Positions 7,041 through 13,775 of a stretch of 64,000 nucleotides of DNA are shown piece by piece. The position numbers were made by a program, and so were the translations under genes. The notes below the pieces were generated by a model. That model had not been told where the DNA came from, did not search any database, and saw only the letters and a list, made by a program, of their open reading frames with translations. The stretch lies in NCBI GenBank assembly GCA_012520995.1, contig JAAYNI010000049.1:1-64000 (forward strand), given 5' to 3'. Source of the stretch: Candidatus Rifleibacteriota bacterium. GTDB lineage: Bacteria; Muiribacteriota; Ozemobacteria; Ozemobacterales; Ozemobacteraceae. How positions within the stretch are numbered: the first letter of the stretch is position 1; the number at the start of each line of letters is the position of its first letter.

Positions 7041-9266
7041 ATGGTTATAAATAAAATGAAACAGCAAAAATTTACTATAACCGGCATGAGCTGTGCAGGG
7101 TGTGCAGCAAATGTAGAAAAAACCGTTTTAGCTCTTGATGGCATCAAATCCGCAGCAGTAAATTTGATGCTGGGCAAGCTGTCAGCAGAATATGATTCTC
7201 AAAAACTTTCCGCAGAGAAAATAGCCGAATCAGTGCAAAAACTCGGTTTCGGTGTAACAGTCGACGAGGAAGAGAAACAAGCGACAATCCGCGAAGAACA
7301 ATCTGAAGAAACCGGCATATTATTAAAAAGACTAAAGCAATCTGCAGTCTTCTCCATTTTACTGATGCTCGTTTCCATGTTGCCGGAATCTATATTGCCA
7401 ATATCAACTATAGCAAACGGGTTTATTCAGCTTTTATTGCTGATTCCTATATTATTCATAAACAGAGCTTATCTGACAAAAGGCTTCAAATCCCTTATCA
7501 AAGGTTCGCCCGACATGAATTCTCTGATAATGCTGGGTTCCGCCGCTTCCCTGTTCTACGGTTTATCTGTTCTTTTAAAAAACATCTTCGGAGATCCTGC
7601 TCTGCCAAAGCAAACTGCCTACTTTTTTGATTCGGCGGGCATGATTCTGGTCATAGTTACTTTGGGCAAATACATTGAAGGCAGATCGAAAGCTTCAGCA
7701 ACATCTGCCATAGAAAAACTCATAAAGTTAGCTCCTGACACGGCCATAATAGAAATTGACGGAGAAGAAAAAGAAATAGCCGCATCAGCTTTGAAACCAG
7801 GCGACATAATAATAGTCAAAGCCGGCAGCGCTGTTCCCATTGACGGAATAGTCTATGAAGGCAACGCCTCTATGGATCAGTCTGCAATAACAGGCGAAAG
7901 TATTCCGGTTTTCAAGCAAAAAGGCGACCAAATCTTCTCCGCTACGACAAACGTAAACGGATACATAAAAGTTCAAGCGGTCAATGTTGGCAAAGACACT
8001 GCTCTTGCCAAAATCATAGACTTAGTCGAAAACGCTTCTTATACGAAAGCCCCTATAGGAAGATTAGCAGATAAAATCAGCGGCATATTTGTCCCGATTG
8101 TTCTTCTCCTGGCTCTCATCACCTTTACAACTTGGCTTCTCAAATCAGTCCCCTTTGATATTGCTTTAATGCGAGCAGTTGCCGTACTTTTGGTCTCATG
8201 CCCTTGCGCCATGGGGCTAGCTACGCCAGTAGCCACTATGTACGGAACTTCAAAAGCAGCATTCTCGGGAATACTGATTAAGTCAGCTCAAGACTTGGAA
8301 TCCTTGGCTCACGCTGAAACAGTCATTCTGGATAAAACAGGTACAATCACCGAAGGCAAGCCAGCAGTCACAGATATAATAGTCGCTGACAATACTTACA
8401 ACCAAGACTCTTTTTTAGCTCTTGCAGCCTCTCTGGAAAAACTTTCGGGCCACCCCTTGGCATCAGCTGTTTTGAATGAAGCCGAAAAACGTTCTCTCAA
8501 ACTTGAAGAAGCCGAAGACCTCAAACTCTGGGCAGGGCAAGGCATTTCAGGCAAAATAATCGGCTCTGAAATTATTGCCGGCAACAAATCCTATATGGAC
8601 AATTCATCGGTAGAGCTCGGAGAATATGCTCAAACAGCCGAAAAGCTTGCCAAAGAAGGCAAAACCCCCTTGTTCTTTGCAAAAGAAAATAAGCTTTGCG
8701 GCATTATAGCAGTTGCGGATCCCATCAAAGAAAACAGTATAAAAGCTGTTGAGATGATGAAAGAAATGGGCTTGGAAACAATCATGCTTACTGGCGACAG
8801 CAAAATAACAGCAGAAGCGATAGGCAAACAGGTGAAAACCGACAAAATTATTGCAGAAATCCTCCCTGAGGGCAAAGAAGCTGAAGTCAGAAAACATATG
8901 AAATCAGGCAAAACCACAGTCGTTATAGGAGACGGCATAAACGACGCCCCCGCCTTGACAGCTGCCGATGTCGGAATAGCGGTCGGAGCCGGCAGCGACA
9001 TAGCCATTGACTCGGCAGATATTGTGCTTGTAAAAAGCGATCTTGGCGATGCAGTGACTGCAATTAAAATCGGGAAAGCTGTCATAAAGACAATAAAACA
9101 AAACCTGGCTTGGGCTTTTTCATATAACTTTATTATGCTGCCTGTAGCCGCAGGGGTTTTCTCAAGCTTCGGCATTGAGCTCAACCCTATGCTCGCATCA
9201 GCTCTCATGGCTATGAGTTCTATTACTGTGGTGTTCAACTCCGCACGACTTAAAAACAGCCACTAG
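7041..9266 (+). CDS. copA: CPx-type copper-exporting P1B ATPase
   Basis: This 741-aa P1B-type ATPase has one N-terminal heavy-metal domain (TGMSCAGCAANVEKTV). It shows the CPC transmembrane metal motif (VSCPCAMGLATPVA), the phosphorylation loop DKTGTITEG, the SGHPLASAV nucleotide-domain motif and GDGINDAPAL. In known families this signature marks Cu(I) export from the cytoplasm. Start choice is uncertain: ATG at 7041 (AAGG about ten bases upstream) or ATG at 7056. Operators overlap its promoter. Its neighbours are small Cys- or His-rich exported proteins, suggesting a copper or metal homeostasis unit. The stop TAG sits in CACTAGTGC, which matches the terminus of the inverted-repeat element seen elsewhere. 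Confidence 0.9.
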   Translation: MVINKMKQQKFTITGMSCAGCAANVEKTVLALDGIKSAAVNLMLGKLSAEYDSQKLSAEKIAESVQKLGFGVTVDEEEKQATIREEQSEETGILLKRLKQSAVFSILLMLVSMLPESILPISTIANGFIQLLLLIPILFINRAYLTKGFKSLIKGSPDMNSLIMLGSAASLFYGLSVLLKNIFGDPALPKQTAYFFDSAGMILVIVTLGKYIEGRSKASATSAIEKLIKLAPDTAIIEIDGEEKEIAASALKPGDIIIVKAGSAVPIDGIVYEGNASMDQSAITGESIPVFKQKGDQIFSATTNVNGYIKVQAVNVGKDTALAKIIDLVENASYTKAPIGRLADKISGIFVPIVLLLALITFTTWLLKSVPFDIALMRAVAVLLVSCPCAMGLATPVATMYGTSKAAFSGILIKSAQDLESLAHAETVILDKTGTITEGKPAVTDIIVADNTYNQDSFLALAASLEKLSGHPLASAVLNEAEKRSLKLEEAEDLKLWAGQGISGKIIGSEIIAGNKSYMDNSSVELGEYAQTAEKLAKEGKTPLFFAKENKLCGIIAVADPIKENSIKAVEMMKEMGLETIMLTGDSKITAEAIGKQVKTDKIIAEILPEGKEAEVRKHMKSGKTTVVIGDGINDAPALTAADVGIAVGAGSDIAIDSADIVLVKSDLGDAVTAIKIGKAVIKTIKQNLAWAFSYNFIMLPVAAGVFSSFGIELNPMLASALMAMSSITVVFNSARLKNSH

Positions 9267-9350
9267 TGCTCAGTGGGCGGTGGACAAGTGGGATTGTTTA
9301 GACTCAATCGCTAAAACTGACAACTGCTTTAAGATGCTAATTAACAGATG
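9264..9350 (+). repeat. Composite repeat: TAGTGC end + G-rich tract + conserved tail
   Basis: TAGTGCT is followed by CAGTGGGCGGTGGACAAGTGG and then GATTGTTTAGACTCAATCG and a tail ending GCTTTAAGATGCTAAT. The inverted-repeat module is reduced to its end, but the junctions match the fuller copies at 36.7 and 41.9 kb. The first three bases are the copA stop codon. Confidence 0.75.
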
Positions 9351-9460
9351 AAACTTTTAGGTCTGAAAAACAGAATAAAAATTCAAAAACTATATTTGAT
9401 AATCAACTTTTAGGTGCAATTGAAATGGGCAGCAAACAGGATAAAAAGGACACAAACGTA

Positions 9461-9892
9461 ATGAGCATTAAAGTTATAGATGACATACAAATCTTAGTTC
9501 CGACTTTCATAGGAACTTTCAACAAAGAACCTTGGAATGAACATTGGACAGCAGAGACAGCAAAGAAAGCATTATAAGAACTATATAACACGCCGAATTT
9601 TTACGGTTTATCATTTTTCAATAATGAAAAACCAATAGGAGCTATTTTAGGCTATATAAGAACCTACGATACTTCTCAAACGTTTTACATCGAACACTTA
9701 TTTGTCTTGCCTGATTATCGCAGGCAAGGCATAGCAACCAAACTTTACTTAAAGGCTATAGAAGAACTCAAAGCCAAAGGTGTCAAAGGCTCCTTCTTCA
9801 CAACCCTCAGAAACAGCAGCGCTTATAACTTCTATACTAAACATGGAGCTATAGATCTTACAAACAGCTCAGTCATGTTCCACCCCTTCTAA
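9461..9892 (+). pseudogene. GNAT acetyltransferase with one in-frame stop
   Basis: Translation from ATG 9461 gives MSIKVIDDIQILVPTFIGTF and continues through KKAL, a TAA at 9575-9577, ELYNTPNFYGLSFFNNEKPI, and the GNAT acetyl-CoA motif (LFVLPDYRRQGIATKLY) to a natural TAA at 9892. Length (143 codons) and domain order are intact except for the single ochre codon. It is probably a recent pseudogene; a sequencing error or an aminoglycoside-type acetyltransferase under stop readthrough are alternatives. An in-frame upstream ATG at 9425 is also possible. It follows a repeat copy after copA. Confidence 0.75.
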
Positions 9893-9919
9893 TTATACCT
9901 GCGAATAAAAGAATAAATT

Positions 9920-10582
9920 ATGCACAATAAAATTGACAACTCTTACAAACAATCCAAGTATATTTATGACGACGTGATAACCCACAGCAAATGGTGGAGC
10001 AAACTATACATGAAATTGTTTTGGGGCGGAGTTGACGACAACAAGATTGCCGAGAAACTATTATCATATATACCCAAAGACTTTTCAGGGAAGCTGCTAG
10101 ATGTCCCAGTAGGCACAGCCGTTTTTACTCACAGAAAATATAAAGAGTTAGAAAACGCAGAAATCATTTGCTTAGACTACAGCTTGGATATGCTTGAACT
10201 AGCAAAGAGAAGATTCAGAGAGAATTCAATCAACAATGTAAAAACTATTCAAGGCGATGTAGGAAAACTTCCATTTAGTGACGAAGTTTTTGATATTCTA
10301 TTATGCATGAACGGTGTTCATGTGTTCCCAGAAAAAGAAAAATCCTATGAGGAAATACATCGTGTTCTGAAAAAGGGAGGTAAACTTCTTGCGAGCTTCT
10401 ACATCAAAGGAGAATCCAAAATTTCAGACACTCTTGTAAAAATTGTATTAGCCAAAAAAGGATGGTTTAACCCGCCTTTTGAGACAGCTACGTCTTTAAA
10501 AACCAAGTTGCTTGAAAACTACGTATTGGAAAACTTTTATACAGACGGAGCAATAGCATATTTCCTCGCCACAAAAAAATAG
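9920..10582 (+). CDS. Class I SAM-dependent methyltransferase
   Basis: This 220-aa protein has Rossmann-fold motifs: LLDVPVGTAVFTHR (motif I, with P in place of the usual second Gly), LDYSLDMLELAKRRF (post I), GDVGKLPFSDEVFDILLC (motifs II/III) and a KKGGKLLASFY strand. It resembles UbiE/Methyltransf_11 family enzymes; the substrate is unknown. The ribosome site is weak (purine-rich GAATAAAAGAATAAA). It follows the GNAT pseudogene by 27 bases, so both may have been one resistance or modification operon. Confidence 0.8.
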   Translation: MHNKIDNSYKQSKYIYDDVITHSKWWSKLYMKLFWGGVDDNKIAEKLLSYIPKDFSGKLLDVPVGTAVFTHRKYKELENAEIICLDYSLDMLELAKRRFRENSINNVKTIQGDVGKLPFSDEVFDILLCMNGVHVFPEKEKSYEEIHRVLKKGGKLLASFYIKGESKISDTLVKIVLAKKGWFNPPFETATSLKTKLLENYVLENFYTDGAIAYFLATKK

Positions 10583-10651
10583 CATTCCTAACAGCTTTAC
10601 TATCCGCCGACTGTCTCGTCTCTCTTTCCAGATAATTTATTTATTTTGATA

Positions 10652-10701
10652 TTGACAAAAACCAAATCAATGTTAGAATAGTCTAAGTTAGATAAAGCTA
10701 A
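10652..10701 (+). promoter_or_regulatory. Promoter with tandem TTAG...CTAA operators (DUF3793-flavodoxin)
   Basis: TTGACA (10652-10657) and TAGAAT (10674-10679) are spaced 16 bases. The dyad TTAGAATAGTCTAA (10673-10686) covers the -10, and a second, TTAGATAAAGCTAA (10688-10701), follows immediately. These are the same box type as in the copA region. A metal-dependent repressor of the DtxR family is the best inference. Confidence 0.75.
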
Positions 10702-10771
10702 TTATAGTTTGCAGTTACTAATATTTTCAAACAGATTTTTTTGGTTACAGCACAGAAAGAGAAAAAAACTT

Positions 10772-11335
10772 ATGAGCGAATGCTGTCTTAATGAATCCTT
10801 AATAATTCATTCAGCTCCCACATTGGCAGGTATCAAAACAGGAAATCTTTTCGCTGTGCCGCAAAAGTTTGATCAGAGTTTGCGAGATTCAATTACTGAG
10901 TTCAACTCAAAAGCGATAAAAAAGAATCTCCGTTTGGTGCCTATAAAAGCACAAACAGAAAGAACATTGCTCTATGTTTATCGCCCTCGCTTTCTGGACA
11001 ATGATTTCAAGTGCGAGAAATGCAGATGTTTCTTGAAGGAGTTGGGCTATCCCATCCCGGAAACCTCAGCTTGCGTAAAAGAGTACATATCAAGACTTTC
11101 TGAAAGCTCTGAGTTTCTGCATGAAATCGGCTTCTTTCTCGGTTATCCGTCTGAAGACGTGATTGCATTTATAGAACGCGGTTCCAAAGAAGCAAAGTGC
11201 AACATGGGATGGTGTATTTACTCGGATGTTTGCTGTGCAAAACGAAAAGCTGAAGCCTACAGGATTTGCAGCAAAATATATTATGAAAATTGGCGTAATG
11301 GGAAAAGTATAGACAATTTAATTGTTACTACATAA
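10772..11335 (+). CDS. DUF3793 family protein
   Basis: The ATG at 10772 (MSECCLNES) fits better than the track start, which lies in the untranslated leader. The 187-aa product has hallmarks of DUF3793: HSAPTLAGIKTGNLF near the N-terminus, then HEIGFFLGYPSEDVIAFI, a GWCIYSDVCCAKRKAEAY segment and GKSIDNLIV at the end. Members are commonly found next to flavodoxin and ferrous-iron uptake genes. Here it is 19 bases upstream of a flavodoxin and under a DtxR-like operator pair. The biochemical role is unknown. Several extra cysteines (KCEKCRC) could bind metal. Confidence 0.8.
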   Translation: MSECCLNESLIIHSAPTLAGIKTGNLFAVPQKFDQSLRDSITEFNSKAIKKNLRLVPIKAQTERTLLYVYRPRFLDNDFKCEKCRCFLKELGYPIPETSACVKEYISRLSESSEFLHEIGFFLGYPSEDVIAFIERGSKEAKCNMGWCIYSDVCCAKRKAEAYRICSKIYYENWRNGKSIDNLIVTT

Positions 11336-11354
11336 ACAACTTGGAGGTTTAATC

Positions 11355-11777
11355 GTGGGAAAAATAGCAGTTATTTATTGGAGCGGCACAGGCAACACCG
11401 AAAAAATGGCTTTTGCAGTAGCTGAGGGAGCTAAAGGCAAAGGCGGAGAGGTTGATATCTTTGAAGCCGCCGGTTTCAATGCATCACTTATGCCTGCATA
11501 TGAAGCATTTGCATTAGGCTGCCCCTCAATGGGTGCAGAAGTATTGGAAGAAAGCGAATTTCAGCCTATGTACGATTCAATAAAAAATGATCTTTCAGAC
11601 AAGAAAGTCGTTCTGTTCGGTTCATATGGCTGGGGCGACGGCGAATGGATGAGAAACTGGGAAGAAGAAGTCCGCTCGCTTGGAGCCAATCTCTTAAGCG
11701 AAGGTCTGATTATAAACGAAGAACCTGACAATGAAGGACTTGCATCATGTAAAGCTCTAGGAGAAAGCCTCCTTTAA
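11355..11777 (+). CDS. Flavodoxin
   Basis: TTGGAGG precedes GTG 11355, giving a 140-aa short-chain flavodoxin. Its FMN phosphate loop is WSGTGNTEKMA, followed by the isoalloxazine loops GCPSMGAEVLEES and GSYGWGDGEWM. It is an electron carrier that usually replaces ferredoxin under iron limitation. Co-transcription with DUF3793 behind DtxR-like boxes fits iron-responsive control. A strong terminator follows. Confidence 0.92.
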   Translation: MGKIAVIYWSGTGNTEKMAFAVAEGAKGKGGEVDIFEAAGFNASLMPAYEAFALGCPSMGAEVLEESEFQPMYDSIKNDLSDKKVVLFGSYGWGDGEWMRNWEEEVRSLGANLLSEGLIINEEPDNEGLASCKALGESLL

Positions 11778-11813
11778 TATATCCATAATCAGTTTTACTT
11801 TTAAAAGTTTAGC

Positions 11814-11853
11814 AATACAGCCGTTATGCTAAGCATAACGGCTGTATTTTTTT
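11814..11853 (+). terminator. Terminator of flavodoxin operon
   Basis: A 16-bp perfect stem (AATACAGCCGTTATGC) with a TAA loop is followed by a T tract. It shares the TATGC-TAA-GCATA apex with the hairpin at 4542-4574. Confidence 0.9.
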
Positions 11854-12124
11854 ACATAATCCACTTTCGATTTATATTGTGTCTAGCAAGCAAAAATAAT
11901 GCTGCAGAAAAAAACAGCAACATACCGAAAGACAAAACCGGATAAAGAATATTCACTCCTGTAATAGCACCTCTAAGCATATCTGCTCCATAAGTGAGCG
12001 GCAAAAAATAGGAAATCGGCCGCAAAAACACAGGCAAATCCGCAACAGGTATGAATAATCCGCATAGAAACAGCATCGGAAAGCGAAAGAAGTTTGACAA
12101 AGTTTGTGCTTCAAATTTAACTCG
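11852..12124 (-). pseudogene. C-terminal remnant of ABC-2 type permease
   Basis: The frame encodes about 90 residues: FEAQTLSNFFRFPMLFLCGL, then FIPVADLPVFLRPISYFLPL and GADMLRGAITG, with a final membrane segment before NRKWIM. This is the C-terminal half typical of ABC-2 permeases (DrrB/NodJ type). The homology runs upstream of the TTG the track uses and stops where the CTCGTCACCCGCCACTCG repeat tract begins, with an in-frame TGA at about 12125-12127. The N-terminal two-thirds is missing. It looks truncated by the repeat element. Confidence 0.75.
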
Positions 12125-12227
12125 TCACCCGCCACTCGTCACGGTGCGATCTTAGCAGCTGCCAACAATGATTCGTTGTAAATCAAGATGTCTGGAAAAA
12201 GGAATTTTTAGCTGCAACACAGCATTA
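12117..12227 (-). repeat. Composite repeat (reverse): inverted-repeat module + G-rich tract
   Basis: The module 12144-12227 starts GTGCGATC and ends TTTTTAGCTGCAACACAGCATTA, matching the ends of the copies at 16.8, 24.1, 36.7 and 41.9 kb. Toward lower coordinates it joins a CACTCGTCACCCGCCACTCG tract. The conserved tail is absent. It sits exactly between two broken ABC-transporter genes. Confidence 0.75.
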
Positions 12228-12398
12228 ACCACTGCTCTAGTCGGTCCTTCTGGCAGCGGAAAAACAACTCTCTGCAAACTGCTTGCCAGATTCTGGGATG
12301 TACAAAAAGGCGCTCATCACGAACTTCTGAAACAAGACGGTATTTACAGCCGATTTGTCAACGCCAGACGGCAAGCCATCAGTTGGAAAATCTCCTAA
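12228..12398 (+). pseudogene. ABC transporter ATPase relic with internal deletion
   Basis: Residues [20 protein letters not shown] (Walker A) and RFWDVQKG are followed directly by [20 protein letters not shown] and a short tail. In exporter-type ABC proteins these segments are the start and the very end of the nucleotide-binding domain. The signature, Walker B and about 150 or more residues are therefore missing in between. The 5' side is cut by the repeat element, and the start codon of the track ORF lies within the repeat. The terminal TAATGC supplies the stop and resembles the repeat end again. Confidence 0.75.
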
Positions 12399-12444
12399 TG
12401 CTTTGTTTCAGCTGAAGACTTTTGAAAGAGGAGAATTTATTAGC

Positions 12445-12478
12445 AGAACAGCCGCTATGCAAGCATAACGGCTGTTCT
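12445..12478. terminator. Orphan terminator-like hairpin
   Basis: AGAACAGCCGCTATGC pairs with GCATAACGGCTGTTCT around AA, with one mismatch in a 16-bp stem. It is closely related in stem and apex to the flavodoxin terminator 600 bases upstream, but has no intact gene in front of it and no long T tract. Confidence 0.6.
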
Positions 12479-12489
12479 CATTAGCATCG

Positions 12490-12603
12490 ACATAAAGTCA
12501 GTGTATTTCTGTTTCAGCGGTTAAAAAAGGTTTTGGTTCTTGAGTTTTCCTGCGGTTTTTGTCCTCGCTACCCCCGACGCCCTACCCTCTACTCCCTGAT
12601 TTT
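12490..12603 (-). repeat. C-rich composite repeat (reverse copy)
   Basis: The + strand shows GTTTTGGTTCTTGAGTTTTC, then CTCGCTACCCCCGACGCCC and TACCCTCTACTCCCTGA. Read in reverse this is a G-rich tract followed by the GCGAGGAC/A-rich tail, as at 115-200. The four C-runs satisfy a G-quadruplex pattern on the minus strand. It abuts the 3' end of the beta-barrel gene. Confidence 0.65.
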
Positions 12604-12606
12604 TCG

Positions 12607-13677
12607 TTATCTGAAAAATAGAGTCATACCGAAAACAACCCTATAGTTTGTTCCATATCTCTGGTCGTTTGTAATTGTTACAGGAACAGCCAGATCGCAT
12701 GAAAAGTTCTCGGTTGGAGTATAGCGCAAGCCAGGTACAATGTCGACTTTGATTCCTTCTGCACCCCAGTCTTCGCCGACCAGTTCAGCCATGACGCTTA
12801 CGCCTTCCGTATGAGGATATTCTATACCGATGTTGTAGAAGAATTTATCGGCAAGACCGTTAGGATAAAAAGCTGTATTAGGATCACCTGTCATAGTGTA
12901 CCCTAAGTTCAGATGAGCTATTATCTTCTCAAAGTTTTTGCTGAAAGCTGTAAATACCGTGAAATCTGTTTCACCCGTTCCAAGTCCTTTGTCATCACTT
13001 CCTGTAGGGAACTTGAAATCAACACCGACCGCACCGCGCATCTGAAACTCCGGATTGTCGAAAACTCTGTATTTAAAGCCTAAGTTGCTGTCACCTAAGC
13101 CTGATTCAGAAACGTCATTTGCCCAAAGAATTCTGGATCTTACGGTATAATCCACAACAGGCAATTTAAAAACGACTTCCAAATCGTCTGTTACTGCATA
13201 GTTGAAGAAAATCGGCAAAGTAAGCATATCGCCGCTTTCATTGTTTGAAAGCTGTCTGTCATATACTCGATCAATATCAAACCAGTTAGCATGGAAACCA
13301 AGTTTGAAAGAAGTTTCATTGCTAACGTCAGCACTAACAGTGTGAATAAGCCCAGTATAACCGTCAAGAGTGGCTCCCAAGACTCTCGGCACAGCATCGT
13401 TAACAGGTGAACTGAGGATATCCTCCGAGTAAAGCGGAGGCAAAGTGGTATTTGAAATAGTTGGCAAGGTGTTAACCGGAGGCAATCTGACTGTCTGAGT
13501 AGGATAAGCGCTCATACTCGGACTCATTCTCATAGGCTGAGCCGTCTGGCTTTGATATTGATTGTATCCGCCCGTTATTGGCGGAAGTGTTCCTCTGGCT
13601 TGAGCTCCTTGCGCATAAGCTACATTCAAGCATGCAGCAAAAAGCAAAATTAGCAGAATAAATCTAGCTTTTTTCAT
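12607..13677 (-). CDS. Outer-membrane beta-barrel-like protein (MetA-type fold)
   Basis: This 356-aa protein has a signal peptide (MKKARFILLILLFAACLNVAYA) and TTGGAGT eight bases before the ATG. A Pro/Thr/Gln-rich spacer (about 25-90) is followed by amphipathic strands alternating aromatic and polar residues (SFKLGFHANWFDID, YTVRSRILWANDV, GVDFKFPTG, YRVVFGMTLFF). The ESGLGDSNLGFKYR and FKFPTGSDDKGLGTGETDF segments resemble the Phenol_MetA_deg/transporter beta-barrel family. It is likely outer membrane. The substrate is unknown. A similar but distinct barrel occurs at 37139. Confidence 0.7.
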   Translation of the reverse strand: MKKARFILLILLFAACLNVAYAQGAQARGTLPPITGGYNQYQSQTAQPMRMSPSMSAYPTQTVRLPPVNTLPTISNTTLPPLYSEDILSSPVNDAVPRVLGATLDGYTGLIHTVSADVSNETSFKLGFHANWFDIDRVYDRQLSNNESGDMLTLPIFFNYAVTDDLEVVFKLPVVDYTVRSRILWANDVSESGLGDSNLGFKYRVFDNPEFQMRGAVGVDFKFPTGSDDKGLGTGETDFTVFTAFSKNFEKIIAHLNLGYTMTGDPNTAFYPNGLADKFFYNIGIEYPHTEGVSVMAELVGEDWGAEGIKVDIVPGLRYTPTENFSCDLAVPVTITNDQRYGTNYRVVFGMTLFFR

Positions 13678-13775
13678 TCTATCGACTCCAATCGATGCTA
13701 ATTGAACTAGAGTGTCATAAAGCTGACACCTCTGTCATTCGGAGTAATCGGCAGAATAAAATATTTAGTTTATGA

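Noticed and set aside
8630-9238. 202-aa minus-strand ORF inside copA
   Set aside because: It is an antisense shadow of a strongly conserved P-type ATPase and has no supporting start signal.
12168-12398. Short ABC ATPase as a working gene
   Set aside because: Walker B, signature motif and most of the domain are absent, and the apparent start codon lies in the repeat, so it is called a relic.
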